Positions 22,735-30,806 of a stretch of DNA of 64,000 bases are shown here, piece by piece (positions within the stretch are counted from its first letter, which is position 1; the number at the start of each line of letters is the position of its first letter). Under the pieces are notes generated by a model. That model was not told the origin of the DNA. It did no database searches and saw only the letters and a list, made by a program, of their open reading frames with translations. The translations under genes and the position numbers were made by a program. Source of the stretch: Arthrobacter methylotrophus. Lineage in GTDB: Bacteria > Actinomycetota > Actinomycetes > Actinomycetales > Micrococcaceae. The stretch spans positions 3,534,001 to 3,598,000 of the forward strand of contig NZ_BAABED010000001.1 of assembly GCF_039539965.1 (NCBI RefSeq), read 5' to 3'.

Positions 22735-23283
22735 TTAGTTTCGGAGGCGTTCGACGGCGGCAAGCAGCGCACCGACGTCGGTGTTCCTCGCGCTGGCCTT
22801 GACTTCCGCATCGCCAGCGCCGCCTTCAAGCATCGCATTGAAGTAGAGCCCATCACCCATATATCGGACCGCCTTGGCCATCTCGGGGCCCACTTCCTCG
22901 GCGAGCACATCCAGCCATTGTTGCTGGATCCCGGCGAAGCGCCTGCGGGTTTCTTGATGCGCCACCTCCGCGAGCCGTGTGGCTGCCACAAACACCCGGT
23001 CCAAGGGGGTGTCCGCCCAAAGGGAGGACTTGATGAAGAACGCGGCCGCACCTTCGGGAGCTGCCTTCATTGCCTCGATGTCCTGTGCTGCCAGCCTGTC
23101 CATGCGTTCCAGCAAGGAGCTGATCATGGCTTCCTTGTTGGGGAAATGGTAGAGCAAGCCGCCTTTGGAGACTCCTGCGCGTTTGGCGACGGCGTCAAGG
23201 GTGGCAGCTCGCTCCCCCACCTCGATCAGCAGTGCTTCAAAGGCATCCAGGACAGCGTCCCGGGCAATAGGTTTTCGCGGCAT
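22735..23283 (-). CDS. TetR-family repressor of the adjacent MFS gene
   Basis: 182 residues from ATG 23283 (MPRKPIARDAVLDAFEALLI). The frame is open from 23295, but that ATG has its purine run immediately adjacent and is less likely. The helix-turn-helix is AATLDAVAKRAGVSKGGLLYHFPNKEAMI; the C-terminal ligand domain is of the TetR_C_37-like kind. It is divergent from the MFS transporter, with a perfect 24-base palindrome between them, the typical drug-efflux control pair. The inducer is unknown. Confidence 0.92.
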   Translation of the reverse strand: MPRKPIARDAVLDAFEALLIEVGERAATLDAVAKRAGVSKGGLLYHFPNKEAMISSLLERMDRLAAQDIEAMKAAPEGAAAFFIKSSLWADTPLDRVFVAATRLAEVAHQETRRRFAGIQQQWLDVLAEEVGPEMAKAVRYMGDGLYFNAMLEGGAGDAEVKASARNTDVGALLAAVERLRN

Positions 23284-23321
23284 GGTGTCCATCATCCCTC
23301 AGTTGGATACAGTAGATTGAA

Positions 23322-23345
23322 ACTATACCGTCCAGACGGTATAGT
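23322..23345. promoter_or_regulatory. TetR operator palindrome between tetR and MFS genes
   Basis: Perfect inverted repeat: arms ACTATACCGTC and GACGGTATAGT separated by CA. It lies in the 69-base divergent spacer and ends eight bases before the MFS start, so a bound repressor would block both promoters. Confidence 0.88.
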
Positions 23346-23352
23346 AACGTTC

Positions 23353-24894
23353 ATGTTCAGCCCGTCCACAACCCAGTACCCACGCATCCCCTCGACCCAG
23401 TCCGCCCCCTGGCGCGATTGGGCTGCCTTGACACTCCTGATGTTCCCCGTGCTGCTGGTGGCTGTGGACAATACCGCGCTCACATTTGCCCTGCCGGCAA
23501 TCGCACGGACACTGGAGGTCGGCGGCGTGCAGTTGCTGTGGATCGTCGACGTCTATGCGCTGGTGCTGGCTGCGTTACTCGTGTCCATGGGCAACCTGGG
23601 AGACCGGATCGGCCGCCGCCGATTGCTGATGATCGGCAGCACTGGCTTCGCGGCCGTTTCCGCAGCCACCGCTTTCGCACCGTCAGCCGAATGGCTCATC
23701 GCCGGACGCGCTGGCATGGCGATCTTCGGAGCCATGCTCATGCCGTCCACGCTTTCCCTGATCCGCAACATCTTCCCGGACCCTAACCGCCGCCGTCTTG
23801 CCGTCGCGATATGGGCCGCGGGATTCTCCGGCGGCGCAGCGCTCGGGCCGATCTTCGGCGGCTGGCTCGTGGAGCACTTCTGGTGGGGAGCCGTCTTCCT
23901 GGTAGCCGTGCCCCTGCTACTGCCCCTGCTCGCCTTCGGCCCGGCTTTCATCCCCGAGTCCAAGGATCGCAATCCGGGCAAGCCGGACATCGCCAGCATT
24001 GTGCTATCCGTCCTGACCATGGCGCCCGTGGTCTATGGCGTCAAAGAGTTCGCAACGCACGGATTCGGGCCGGGACCTGCAACCTACATGGCGTTCGGCG
24101 TGGCTATGGGAATCGCTTTTGTCCGCAGGCAGCGCTCTTTGGCTTCTCCCATGCTGGACGTGAAGCTTTTCCGGAACAAGGTGTTCAGCACGGCGATCAC
24201 CGCCAACGTCCTGTCCCTGTTCTCCATGACCGGCTTCATCTACTTCTTCGCACAGCATCTGCAGCTCGTCGAAGGCCAGTCCCCCATGCAGGCTGGAATC
24301 GCGATGCTTCCGGCGCTGCTGGCCACCATCGTGGCGGGCCTGGCGGTGGTTCCGCTGGTCAAGCGGATCCGTCCGGGAGTGGTCGTGGCGGCCGGACTCA
24401 CCCTCAGTGCCGCGGGATACCTCGTGGCTGCCGTGGGCAACCACGGCCAGGGGCCCGGGTACCTCCTGACGGCACTCCTCCTGCTCGCCTTGGGGGTTGG
24501 CTCGGCGGAGACCATTTCCAATGACCTCATCCTGGGTGCTGTTCCCGCCGACAAGGCCGGAGCGGCATCGGCGATCTCCGAGACAGGATACGAACTCGGC
24601 TCGCTACTGGGCACAGCCGTGCTCGGCTCCATACTGACGGCGTCCTATCAGCACCACCTGCTGCTTCCCGTCGAATTGTCCGGGCATGCCGCGGAACGTT
24701 CCCGGGAGACGCTCGCAGGAGCCATGGACACCGCAGCCGCCCTGCCGCAGCCACTGGCAGGGACCCTGACCGCCGCCGCCCGGGCCGCCTTTGAATCGGG
24801 CGTCCACATCACAGCGGCGATCGGGCTGGTACTGATGGCGGGAGCGGCACTCCTTGCCGCCGTCGTACTTCGCCGCGTGCCGACCGCGCGCTGA
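23353..24894 (+). CDS. MFS multidrug efflux transporter (DHA2, 14-helix type)
   Basis: 513 residues from ATG 23353, right after the TetR palindrome. It has about 14 predicted membrane segments, the motif-A loop GNLGDRIGRRRLLMIGS and the motif-C region GFSGGAALGPIFGGWL of drug:H+ antiporters (EmrB/SmvA/LfrA type). The frame continues upstream through the TetR gene as a shadow. Expression should be repressed by the divergent TetR protein. The substrate cannot be deduced; quaternary ammonium or dye-type drugs are typical for the family. Confidence 0.92.
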   Translation: MFSPSTTQYPRIPSTQSAPWRDWAALTLLMFPVLLVAVDNTALTFALPAIARTLEVGGVQLLWIVDVYALVLAALLVSMGNLGDRIGRRRLLMIGSTGFAAVSAATAFAPSAEWLIAGRAGMAIFGAMLMPSTLSLIRNIFPDPNRRRLAVAIWAAGFSGGAALGPIFGGWLVEHFWWGAVFLVAVPLLLPLLAFGPAFIPESKDRNPGKPDIASIVLSVLTMAPVVYGVKEFATHGFGPGPATYMAFGVAMGIAFVRRQRSLASPMLDVKLFRNKVFSTAITANVLSLFSMTGFIYFFAQHLQLVEGQSPMQAGIAMLPALLATIVAGLAVVPLVKRIRPGVVVAAGLTLSAAGYLVAAVGNHGQGPGYLLTALLLLALGVGSAETISNDLILGAVPADKAGAASAISETGYELGSLLGTAVLGSILTASYQHHLLLPVELSGHAAERSRETLAGAMDTAAALPQPLAGTLTAAARAAFESGVHITAAIGLVLMAGAALLAAVVLRRVPTAR

Positions 24895-24910
24895 GCGGTG
24901 TTCGGGTCGC

Positions 24911-25312
24911 CTACGCCTGCGAAATCCGCACCATGTTGCCCGAAGGATCACGGAAGGCGCAGTCGCGGGGACCCCACGGCTGGTCGATGGGCTCCTGCAT
25001 GACCTCAGCGCCGGACGCCCGGACCTTTTCAAAGAGGGTATCGACGTCGTCGGAGCGGAAGACGATCGGCCCCAGGACGCCCTTGGTGACAAGCTCCTGG
25101 AGGGAATCGCCGTCGGCCTTGGAGCGGCCCGCGTGCGGTTCGGAAAGAACGATCTCAACCCGCGGCTGATCCGTGCTGCCGAGCGTCACCCACCGGAAGC
25201 CACCTTGGGCGACGTCGTTGAGCACCTCGAGGCCGAGAGCGTCCCGATAGAAGGTGAGCGCTTCGTCCGGGTCGTTGACAGTGATGTGTGAGTACTGCAG
25301 TGAAATAGTCAT
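24911..25312 (-). CDS. VOC-family (glyoxalase/bleomycin-resistance-like) protein
   Basis: 133 residues with the paired beta-alpha-beta-beta-beta modules of the vicinal-oxygen-chelate fold: SHITVNDPDEALTFYRDALGLEV at the start and FRDPSGNMVRISQ at the end. The metal ligands expected in this fold (His near residue 9, Glu in VEIVLSEP) are present, though the last acidic ligand is replaced by Met-Val-Arg. It starts ten bases after the AraC-type gene on the same strand and is probably its target or partner. The actual substrate is unknown. Confidence 0.88.
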   Translation of the reverse strand: MTISLQYSHITVNDPDEALTFYRDALGLEVLNDVAQGGFRWVTLGSTDQPRVEIVLSEPHAGRSKADGDSLQELVTKGVLGPIVFRSDDVDTLFEKVRASGAEVMQEPIDQPWGPRDCAFRDPSGNMVRISQA

Positions 25313-25322
25313 GGCAATGACG

Positions 25323-25781
25323 TTAGTCCGCGGACACGGCGAGCGCTTCTTGAATCCTGCTCGCTTCTTTCCGGGCAGCTTGCTCGTTGCGGCGGGGCCT
25401 CGTGCGGATCTTCGCGACGCAAGCGGGCATGGCGGCCACGGCGAGGTGCTCCCGGGAACGGTAGATACTGGGGGTCACTCCCACCAGCTCGGTGAAACGC
25501 GAACTGAAGGAGCCAAGGGACGTACAGCCGACCTCCATGCACGCGTCGGTCACGCTCATTCCGCCGCGGAGGAGCGCCATCGCGCGCTCGATCCGGCGGG
25601 TCATGAGGTAGTTGTAGGGAGTCTCCCCATAAGCGGCCCGGAACTGCCGCGAGAAATGTGCCGGCGACATAAAGGCATGGCTCGCCATGGTGGGTACGTC
25701 GAGGGGTTTTGCGTACTCGCGGTCGATCAGGTCACGGGCCCGCCGCAAGTCGGTGAGCCTGGCAAGGTCCTCCGGGGTCAT
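25323..25781 (-). CDS. AraC-family transcriptional regulator (short form)
   Basis: 152 residues from ATG 25781 (MTPEDLARLTDLRRARDLID); the frame is open from 25817. It consists almost only of the two AraC helix-turn-helix motifs (VPTMASHAFMSPAHFSRQF; MSVTDACMEVGCTSLGSFSS) with no N-terminal sensing domain. It ends 11 bases before the VOC gene. This AraC-VOC pair recurs in actinobacteria and suggests direct control of the VOC gene. The signal is unclear because no ligand domain is present. Confidence 0.88.
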   Translation of the reverse strand: MTPEDLARLTDLRRARDLIDREYAKPLDVPTMASHAFMSPAHFSRQFRAAYGETPYNYLMTRRIERAMALLRGGMSVTDACMEVGCTSLGSFSSRFTELVGVTPSIYRSREHLAVAAMPACVAKIRTRPRRNEQAARKEASRIQEALAVSAD

Positions 25782-25883
25782 GCCACGAGCGTACCTCGGC
25801 CCGCTGGGCTTTTCCACGGAGCTTACGGGCCACGGAGCTTGTTGCCCGCGTTAGCTTGCGGCAGATCTGCGTCTCTCCGGCCG

Positions 25884-26633
25884 TTAGTGCAGGGGCGCCG
25901 GCCGCACGCGCACGGGAGCCAGAATTCCGATGATCATGATGGCCGTCATGGAACCGGCCGCCATGATCGCCGCGAGCACCACGATCTGGAAGCGTCCCGC
26001 TTCGAGCGGAGAGACACCGCCGAAGATTGCGCCGACGAACGCCCCCGGCAAGGTGACAAGTCCCGTCGTCTTGGTTTGATCGGTGGAGGGGATGAGCGCC
26101 GAATAGACCGTGCGCCGGGCGAGATCGAGTGTTGCCTGGCGTGGAGTCGCACCGAGCGCGAGCCAGCCTTCCACCTCCTCCCAATGCTCGTCCACCGACT
26201 CTTTGAAACGCCTGCCGGCAAGGACAGCGATGGTCATTCCGTTGCCGATCACGATCCCGCCGATCGCGAGCGCGTAGCGGGGGGTGAACGCGATGGCCCC
26301 CGTAGCGAAAATGACGGCGAGGGTTATTGCGATGCCGGCGGCCATCGAGCCGCTGACGAGGCCCAAGTGGGGCATGCTCCAGCCGATGCGGCGGGTGGCA
26401 ACCATCGCGGCCACTGCAAACATGACGAGAAGTGCGACGGCGACCCATAGCGGGCTGGAGATCACTCCCCCGAGAATGAAACTGATGGCGGCGAGCTGGA
26501 CGGCTCCGCGGAGGATAGCCAGGGCAGGTGCGAAGGGGTGCGGGGTCTTGAACGCCAAGAGTAGCGTCAACGTGGCTGCCATCAGGATGCCGACGCCAAG
26601 GAAAGTCGGCAGGAATTCGGCGAAACCGGGCAT
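25884..26633 (-). CDS. fetB: FetB-like permease (YbbM/UPF0014 family)
   Basis: 249 residues with about seven membrane segments. The FetB signatures are LAILRGAVQLAAISFILG, GNGMTIAVLAGRRFKESV and the LGATPRQATLDLARRTVYSALIP loop followed by TKTTGLVTLPGAFVGAIFGG. In Escherichia coli FetAB is an iron exporter ABC system. No FetA ATPase gene is adjacent. It is divergent from the arsR gene with about 77 bases between the starts; the shared spacer might be controlled by ArsR or an iron regulator, but no site was recognised. Confidence 0.88.
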   Translation of the reverse strand: MPGFAEFLPTFLGVGILMAATLTLLLAFKTPHPFAPALAILRGAVQLAAISFILGGVISSPLWVAVALLVMFAVAAMVATRRIGWSMPHLGLVSGSMAAGIAITLAVIFATGAIAFTPRYALAIGGIVIGNGMTIAVLAGRRFKESVDEHWEEVEGWLALGATPRQATLDLARRTVYSALIPSTDQTKTTGLVTLPGAFVGAIFGGVSPLEAGRFQIVVLAAIMAAGSMTAIMIIGILAPVRVRPAPLH

Positions 26634-26689
26634 GGAGCCAGCTTAGCGACTGCCGCAAGACACTTGGCCTTGCGGTTAATATCGACAAG

Positions 26690-26703
26690 TGTAAATATAT
26701 ACA
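26690..26703 (+). promoter_or_regulatory. Possible ArsR operator upstream of arsR
   Basis: An AT-rich imperfect palindrome (TGTA, AATATA, TACA) lies inside the direct motifs ACAAGTGT and ACAGGTGT, immediately before the arsR start at 26711. This position and symmetry fit an autoregulatory ArsR/SmtB site; the match is short and therefore tentative. Confidence 0.4.
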
Positions 26704-26710
26704 GGTGTCT

Positions 26711-27061
26711 ATGTCATTGGAGTTAACGCCCGTCCAAGCGATTGCGTGTTGTTCGCCCCTTTCGAGGGTGCCGTTGTCCGAATCGGAAGCGGACGGGATC
26801 GTGCCCCTGCTGAAGGCGTTGGGCGATCCGGTGCGGTTGCGGCTGATGTCCTTGGTAGCGTCCCACGCCGGCGGCGAAGCCTGCGTGTGCGACCTCAACG
26901 ACGCCTTTGAGCTTTCGCAGCCGACCATCAGCCACCACCTGAAGGTCCTGCACGAGGCAGGTCTGCTGGATCGGGAAAAGCGCGGCGTGTGGGTCTACTA
27001 CCGTGCGCGCACCGATGCGTTGGAGAACCTTGCCGCACTCATCGGGGGAAAGAGCCTGTGA
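26711..27061 (+). CDS. arsR: ArsR-family metalloregulatory repressor
   Basis: 116 residues from ATG 26711; a GTG two codons upstream is an alternative. It has the winged helix LLKALGDPVRLRLMSLVASH and the recognition segment LSQPTISHHLKVLHEAGLL. The ACVCDL sequence in the alpha3 region matches the CxC arsenite-sensing motif of ArsR, and the early CC pair (IACCSPL) may add a ligand. Its stop overlaps the aquaporin start (GTGA). It should repress the cluster until arsenite or antimonite binds. Confidence 0.92.
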   Translation: MSLELTPVQAIACCSPLSRVPLSESEADGIVPLLKALGDPVRLRLMSLVASHAGGEACVCDLNDAFELSQPTISHHLKVLHEAGLLDREKRGVWVYYRARTDALENLAALIGGKSL

Positions 27062-27771
27062 GCGTTCTCCAGCGGCGGGCCCTGGCGGAGTTCGTCGGCA
27101 CCGCCTTTCTGGTCATGGCCGCGGTCGGCTCCGGCGTGATGGCCTCGCGCCTGTCCCCGAACGACGTCGGACTGCAGCTCCTGCAGAGCAGCATCGCCAC
27201 GGGCGCCGCACTCGTGGCGCTGATCCTGGCCCTGCAGCCGGTCTCGGCATCCTTCAATCCGATAGTCACTTTGGTCGAGCGTTTCCTGGGGATGGTGGAC
27301 ACACGCACCGCCATGGGACTGATCGTCGCCCAATTCGCCGGGGGCCTGGCTGGAGCAATACTCGCCAACCTCATGTTCGGTCTCGACGCCGTAACCCTGT
27401 CCTCGCACGAACGCGCCGGAACAGGGCTGTGGCTTGGCGAGATCATCGCGACCGCGGGACTGCTCCTGATCATCTTCGGCACCCTCCGCTCCGGCCGGAC
27501 CGAGCGGGTGGCATTCGCCGTCGGCGGCTACATCACGGCGGCCTACTGGTTCACCAGCTCCACTAGTTTCGCCAACCCCGCCGTGACGGTGGCCCGGACC
27601 ATCACCGACACCGTCGCCGGCATCGCCCCCGCCTCGGCGCCGGCGTTCATCCTCGCCCAGCTGCTGGGCGGCGCCGCCGGGTTCTTCCTGATCCGCGCCC
27701 TCTACCCAGCCGTTCCTGCCTTAACTGCGCCCGCTGCCGCGGATGCGGCTGATCGAAAGGTCCTCTCATGA
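27058..27771 (+). CDS. aqpS: Aquaporin-like MIP channel of the arsenic cluster (AqpS-type)
   Basis: 237 residues from GTG 27058, which overlaps the arsR stop. It is a six-helix MIP channel with the two half-helix motifs: SFNPIVT (67-69 NPI, a variant of NPA) and FANPAVTVARTI (173-175 NPA), the latter with the selectivity Arg. Its position directly between arsR and arsC is the arrangement of AqpS of Sinorhizobium meliloti, where the channel lets arsenite made by ArsC leave down its gradient. No ArsB or Acr3 pump is in the cluster. Confidence 0.88.
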   Translation: MSVLQRRALAEFVGTAFLVMAAVGSGVMASRLSPNDVGLQLLQSSIATGAALVALILALQPVSASFNPIVTLVERFLGMVDTRTAMGLIVAQFAGGLAGAILANLMFGLDAVTLSSHERAGTGLWLGEIIATAGLLLIIFGTLRSGRTERVAFAVGGYITAAYWFTSSTSFANPAVTVARTITDTVAGIAPASAPAFILAQLLGGAAGFFLIRALYPAVPALTAPAAADAADRKVLS

Positions 27772-28187
27772 GCACTGAAACCGCCAAGAAACCGTCCGTT
27801 CTCTTCGTCTGCGTGCACAACGCAGGCCGGTCCCAGATGGCCGCCGCGTTCCTCACCACCCTGGCCCAAGGGCGGATCGAGGTCCGCTCCGCCGGGTCCC
27901 AGCCCGCTGACCAAGTCAACCCTGCCGCCGTCGAAGCCATGGCCGAGCTGGGCATCGACATGTCCACCGAAATTCCCAAGGTCCTCACCACTGAGGCCGT
28001 GAAGGAATCCGACGTCGTCATCACCATGGGCTGCGGCGACGAGTGCCCCTATTTCCCAGGCAAACGCTACGAAGATTGGGTTCTCGAGGACCCTGCCGGC
28101 CAGGGAATAGAAGCCGTGCGTCCCATCCGGGACGAGATCAAGTCACGCATTGAGGGCCTGATCGAATCCCTCACCCCCGCCACGTAA
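27768..28187 (+). CDS. arsC: Arsenate reductase, thioredoxin-coupled low-molecular-weight-phosphatase type
   Basis: 139 residues. The catalytic P-loop is C15-x5-R21 (CVHNAGRS), and two further cysteines, C89 and C93 (MGCGDECP), match the resolving cysteines of the thioredoxin-coupled ArsC. It reduces arsenate to arsenite in the cytoplasm. Its ATG overlaps the aquaporin stop (ATGA), showing co-translation with the channel. The cysteine pattern makes this the thioredoxin-type partner of the second, single-cysteine copy further down. Confidence 0.93.
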   Translation: MSTETAKKPSVLFVCVHNAGRSQMAAAFLTTLAQGRIEVRSAGSQPADQVNPAAVEAMAELGIDMSTEIPKVLTTEAVKESDVVITMGCGDECPYFPGKRYEDWVLEDPAGQGIEAVRPIRDEIKSRIEGLIESLTPAT

Positions 28188-28244
28188 CGCTATCGCCAGG
28201 CACCTCGTATGAACCGCAGAGCCACGGATGCAACAGGGGACATC

Positions 28245-29621
28245 ATGGATTCGACAAAGAAACTGCCCGTTGCCGTGATCGGTGCCGGGCCGATAGGCCT
28301 GGCCGCCGCCGCGCACCTCTTGGAGCGCGGACTGGAACCGGTGATCTTCGAAGCGGGCCCAACCGCGGGTGCGGCGATCGAGCAGTGGCGCCACATCCGC
28401 CTTTTCTCGCCGTGGCGATTCAACCTCGACGCCGCGGCCGTCCGCCTGCTTGAGGCTTCCGGCTGGGAGACCCCGCGCCTGACCGCGCTGCCCTATGGTG
28501 GGGAACTCATCGAGAAGTATCTGACCCCCTTGGCCGCCCTCCCCGCTATCACTTCCCGTCTCCAGACGGGAGCCCGCGTTGTCGCGGTCACCCGTGCGGG
28601 CATGGACAAAACACATGTCCGCGACCGCGACACGACCCCTTTCACCGTCCGGGTCCACCACGGAGGCGGGGAAGTGCGAGACCACGCCGTGGCAGCCGTG
28701 ATCGATGCCTCCGGCACGTGGTCCACCCGCAATCCGCTTGGCACCTCGGGACTGCCAGCCATCGGCGAGAACGCGTCCGCTGACCGGATTTCTTCGCCCC
28801 TTCCCGACGTCACCGGACGGGACCGCGCAGCGTTTGCCGGCCGCCGGATCCTGGTAGTCGGAGCCGGGCACTCCGCGGCGAACACCCTGATCAACCTCAC
28901 GGATCTGGCCAAGGATGCACCCGGAACCAGGATCCTGTGGGCCATCCGCGGAGCATCGGCGGAAAAGGTCTATGGCGGCGGCGACGCCGATGGCCTGCCC
29001 GCCCGCGGGCAGCTCGGATCCCGGCTCCGCCGCCTGGTCAACGCCGGAGCCATCGAACTGCACACCGGCTACAACATCGCTGCCCTGAATACCCTCGACA
29101 CCCAGGTGAGCGTTGAGGCCGTCGACGGGCGCAGCCTGGAAGCCGACATCATCATCCCTTGCACCGGATTCCGCCCCGAGCTGGAGATCCTGCGCGAACT
29201 CCGCCTCAACCTGGACCCCGCCGTCGAAGCACCGCTCGAATTGGGTCCACTCATCGACCCCGAGTTCCACTCCTGTGGCACCGTCCCGCCTCATGGGGCC
29301 AAGCTGCTGGCCCACCCGGAGAAGGATTTCTACATCGTGGGCATGAAGTCCTACGGCCGGGCCCCGACCTTCCTCCTGGCCACGGGCTACGAACAAGTAC
29401 GTTCCGTCGCCGCCGCGCTGGCCGGTGACCAGGCCGCAGCCGACACCGTCCACCTTGAACTGCCCGAAACCGGGGTCTGTTCCACGGACGGCGGCAGCAG
29501 CTGCGACGTTCCCTCCCCGGGCAAGGCAGCATCGGAGGACACCGGCTGCTGCGCAGCACCCGAGCCGGTCCTCATCGGCTTCCCCACCGGGCTTTCGCAC
29601 GGACGCACCGGTGGACTCTGA
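28245..29621 (+). CDS. ArsO-like flavoprotein monooxygenase with a cysteine-rich tail
   Basis: 458 residues from ATG 28245 (AGGGGAC upstream); the frame is open from 28209. The FAD-binding Rossmann motif GAGPIGLAAAAHLLERG is at the start and an NAD(P)H motif GAGHSAANTLINL near residue 205, as in flavin-containing monooxygenase-like proteins; the ATG-like motif PCTGFRPE follows. The C-terminal 45 residues are not part of the fold and carry four cysteines (C412, C420, C435, C436) in a Ser/Gly/Pro-rich setting. Similar flavoproteins, called ArsO, occur in Streptomyces ars operons without a proven reaction. An arsenic-binding role for the tail is inference. Confidence 0.82.
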   Translation: MDSTKKLPVAVIGAGPIGLAAAAHLLERGLEPVIFEAGPTAGAAIEQWRHIRLFSPWRFNLDAAAVRLLEASGWETPRLTALPYGGELIEKYLTPLAALPAITSRLQTGARVVAVTRAGMDKTHVRDRDTTPFTVRVHHGGGEVRDHAVAAVIDASGTWSTRNPLGTSGLPAIGENASADRISSPLPDVTGRDRAAFAGRRILVVGAGHSAANTLINLTDLAKDAPGTRILWAIRGASAEKVYGGGDADGLPARGQLGSRLRRLVNAGAIELHTGYNIAALNTLDTQVSVEAVDGRSLEADIIIPCTGFRPELEILRELRLNLDPAVEAPLELGPLIDPEFHSCGTVPPHGAKLLAHPEKDFYIVGMKSYGRAPTFLLATGYEQVRSVAAALAGDQAAADTVHLELPETGVCSTDGGSSCDVPSPGKAASEDTGCCAAPEPVLIGFPTGLSHGRTGGL

Positions 29622-29676
29622 CCCCCACCCGCCGCCGGGTGCTGGGAACGTCCAAACACGAGGAAGAATCGTAGGC

Positions 29677-30099
29677 ATGACTGACATCAGCAAGGTACCC
29701 AGCGTCCTTTTCGTCTGCAGCAAGAACGGCGGCAAGTCCCAGCTCGCCGCCGGGCTCATGCGGGATCTGGCCGGAGAGGCCGTCGCGATCTACTCCGCCG
29801 GAACCACGCCCGGAAAAGGTTTGAACCCGGAGTCCGTGGAGTCCCTGAACGAGCTCGGCATCGACATCACAGGCGAGCACCCCAAACCCCTCACAGACGA
29901 GGTGCTCGAGGCCGTCGACGTCGTTGTTGTCCTGGGCACCGAAGCCAAACTCGAACACCACGGCACGGCGCGCTTTGAAACCTGGGAGACCGACGAGCCC
30001 TCTACACGCGGAATCGAAGGCCTGGAACGCATGCGCCTGGTCCGGGACGACATCCAGGCCCGCGTCCAAAAGCTCTACGCTGAACTCGCGGAAAAGTAG
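29677..30099 (+). CDS. arsC2: Low-molecular-weight-phosphatase-family arsenate reductase, mycothiol-type
   Basis: 140 residues from ATG 29677; the longer frame to 29425 overlaps the flavoprotein gene and is a shadow. The P-loop is C14-SKNGG-K20, with Lys in the place of the usual Arg, and there is no other cysteine in the protein. A lone cysteine fits the mycothiol/mycoredoxin-dependent ArsC class of actinobacteria, which makes an arseno-mycothiol adduct. The Lys in place of Arg may be a feature of this clade, but I cannot verify that here. It is the fifth gene of the arsenic cluster. Confidence 0.85.
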   Translation: MTDISKVPSVLFVCSKNGGKSQLAAGLMRDLAGEAVAIYSAGTTPGKGLNPESVESLNELGIDITGEHPKPLTDEVLEAVDVVVVLGTEAKLEHHGTARFETWETDEPSTRGIEGLERMRLVRDDIQARVQKLYAELAEK

Positions 30100-30114
30100 A
30101 CGCCCGAGGAGACC

Positions 30115-30648
30115 ATGGAACCGTTCCGGGAGCAGACCGTGACCGACTACAGCCGTGCCACGCGGGAGCTGAAGGGTTGGCTGGAGAATGCCACCACCTC
30201 GGATCTGCAGCGCAAGAGCAATGGGACCCGCTGGACCAACGAGGAGCTGCTTTTCCACATGGTCTTCGGATACATGATCGTCCGGACCCTACTCCCTTTG
30301 GTTCGGGTCGTCAGCAGCCTGCCCCCATCGTGGAGGAGGGCATTCGCTGCCGGACTAGACATGGCCACCGGCCCGTTCGACGTCGTTAATTACTGGGGAT
30401 CGCGGGCCGCCGCGATGGTCTACAACCGGCACCGGATGAGCCGGAAGCTCGAAAAGACGGTCACGGCCCTTACCCGTCGGCTCCAACATGAAAGCCCGGC
30501 TTCCCTGGCCATGTCCATGCCCTTCCCCACGCGATGGGATCCCTTCTTCACCGCCGATATGGCACTCTCGGACATCTATAGCTACGCCACGCTGCATTTC
30601 GATTTCCACGCCAAGCAATTGAGCCTCGGCCTATCAGGACCCGAGTAA
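30115..30648 (+). CDS. DinB-like four-helix protein
   Basis: 177 residues, helical, starting 15 bases after arsC2 with an AGGAG upstream. The end motif HFDFHAKQLSLGL and the early TRWTNEELLFHMVFGY place it in the DinB/mycothiol-dependent enzyme superfamily, where three histidines bind a metal; a His sits in each of these two segments. Its place at the end of the arsenic cluster suggests a mycothiol- or metal-related job such as conjugate metabolism, but that is inference. Confidence 0.75.
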   Translation: MEPFREQTVTDYSRATRELKGWLENATTSDLQRKSNGTRWTNEELLFHMVFGYMIVRTLLPLVRVVSSLPPSWRRAFAAGLDMATGPFDVVNYWGSRAAAMVYNRHRMSRKLEKTVTALTRRLQHESPASLAMSMPFPTRWDPFFTADMALSDIYSYATLHFDFHAKQLSLGLSGPE

Positions 30649-30718
30649 GCAATTAGGTCATGTAAATCTTACGTAATGTATGTGATTCGTGTCACGATCA
30701 CGCTTTCTGGATGGAAAT

Positions 30719-30737
30719 TTAGGTATGGCTAACCTAA
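30719..30737 (+). promoter_or_regulatory. IdeR/DmdR-type iron box of the ferric ABC operon
   Basis: TTAGGTATGGCTAACCTAA matches the 19-base DtxR/IdeR/DmdR consensus at 17 of 19 positions. It lies 69 bases before the start of the substrate-binding protein, so the operon should be repressed by iron-loaded DmdR/IdeR. Confidence 0.92.
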
Positions 30738-30806
30738 AGTTTCAAGCTGTGAGCCCGCACTTCCTTCCCCCGGGCTCCCTTGGATTTGCTCGCAGAAAGT
30801 AGCCTC

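Noticed and set aside
26989..27057. Upstream extension of the aquaporin reading frame into arsR
   Set aside because: It overlaps arsR in another frame; the GTG at 27058 with GTGA coupling is the better start.
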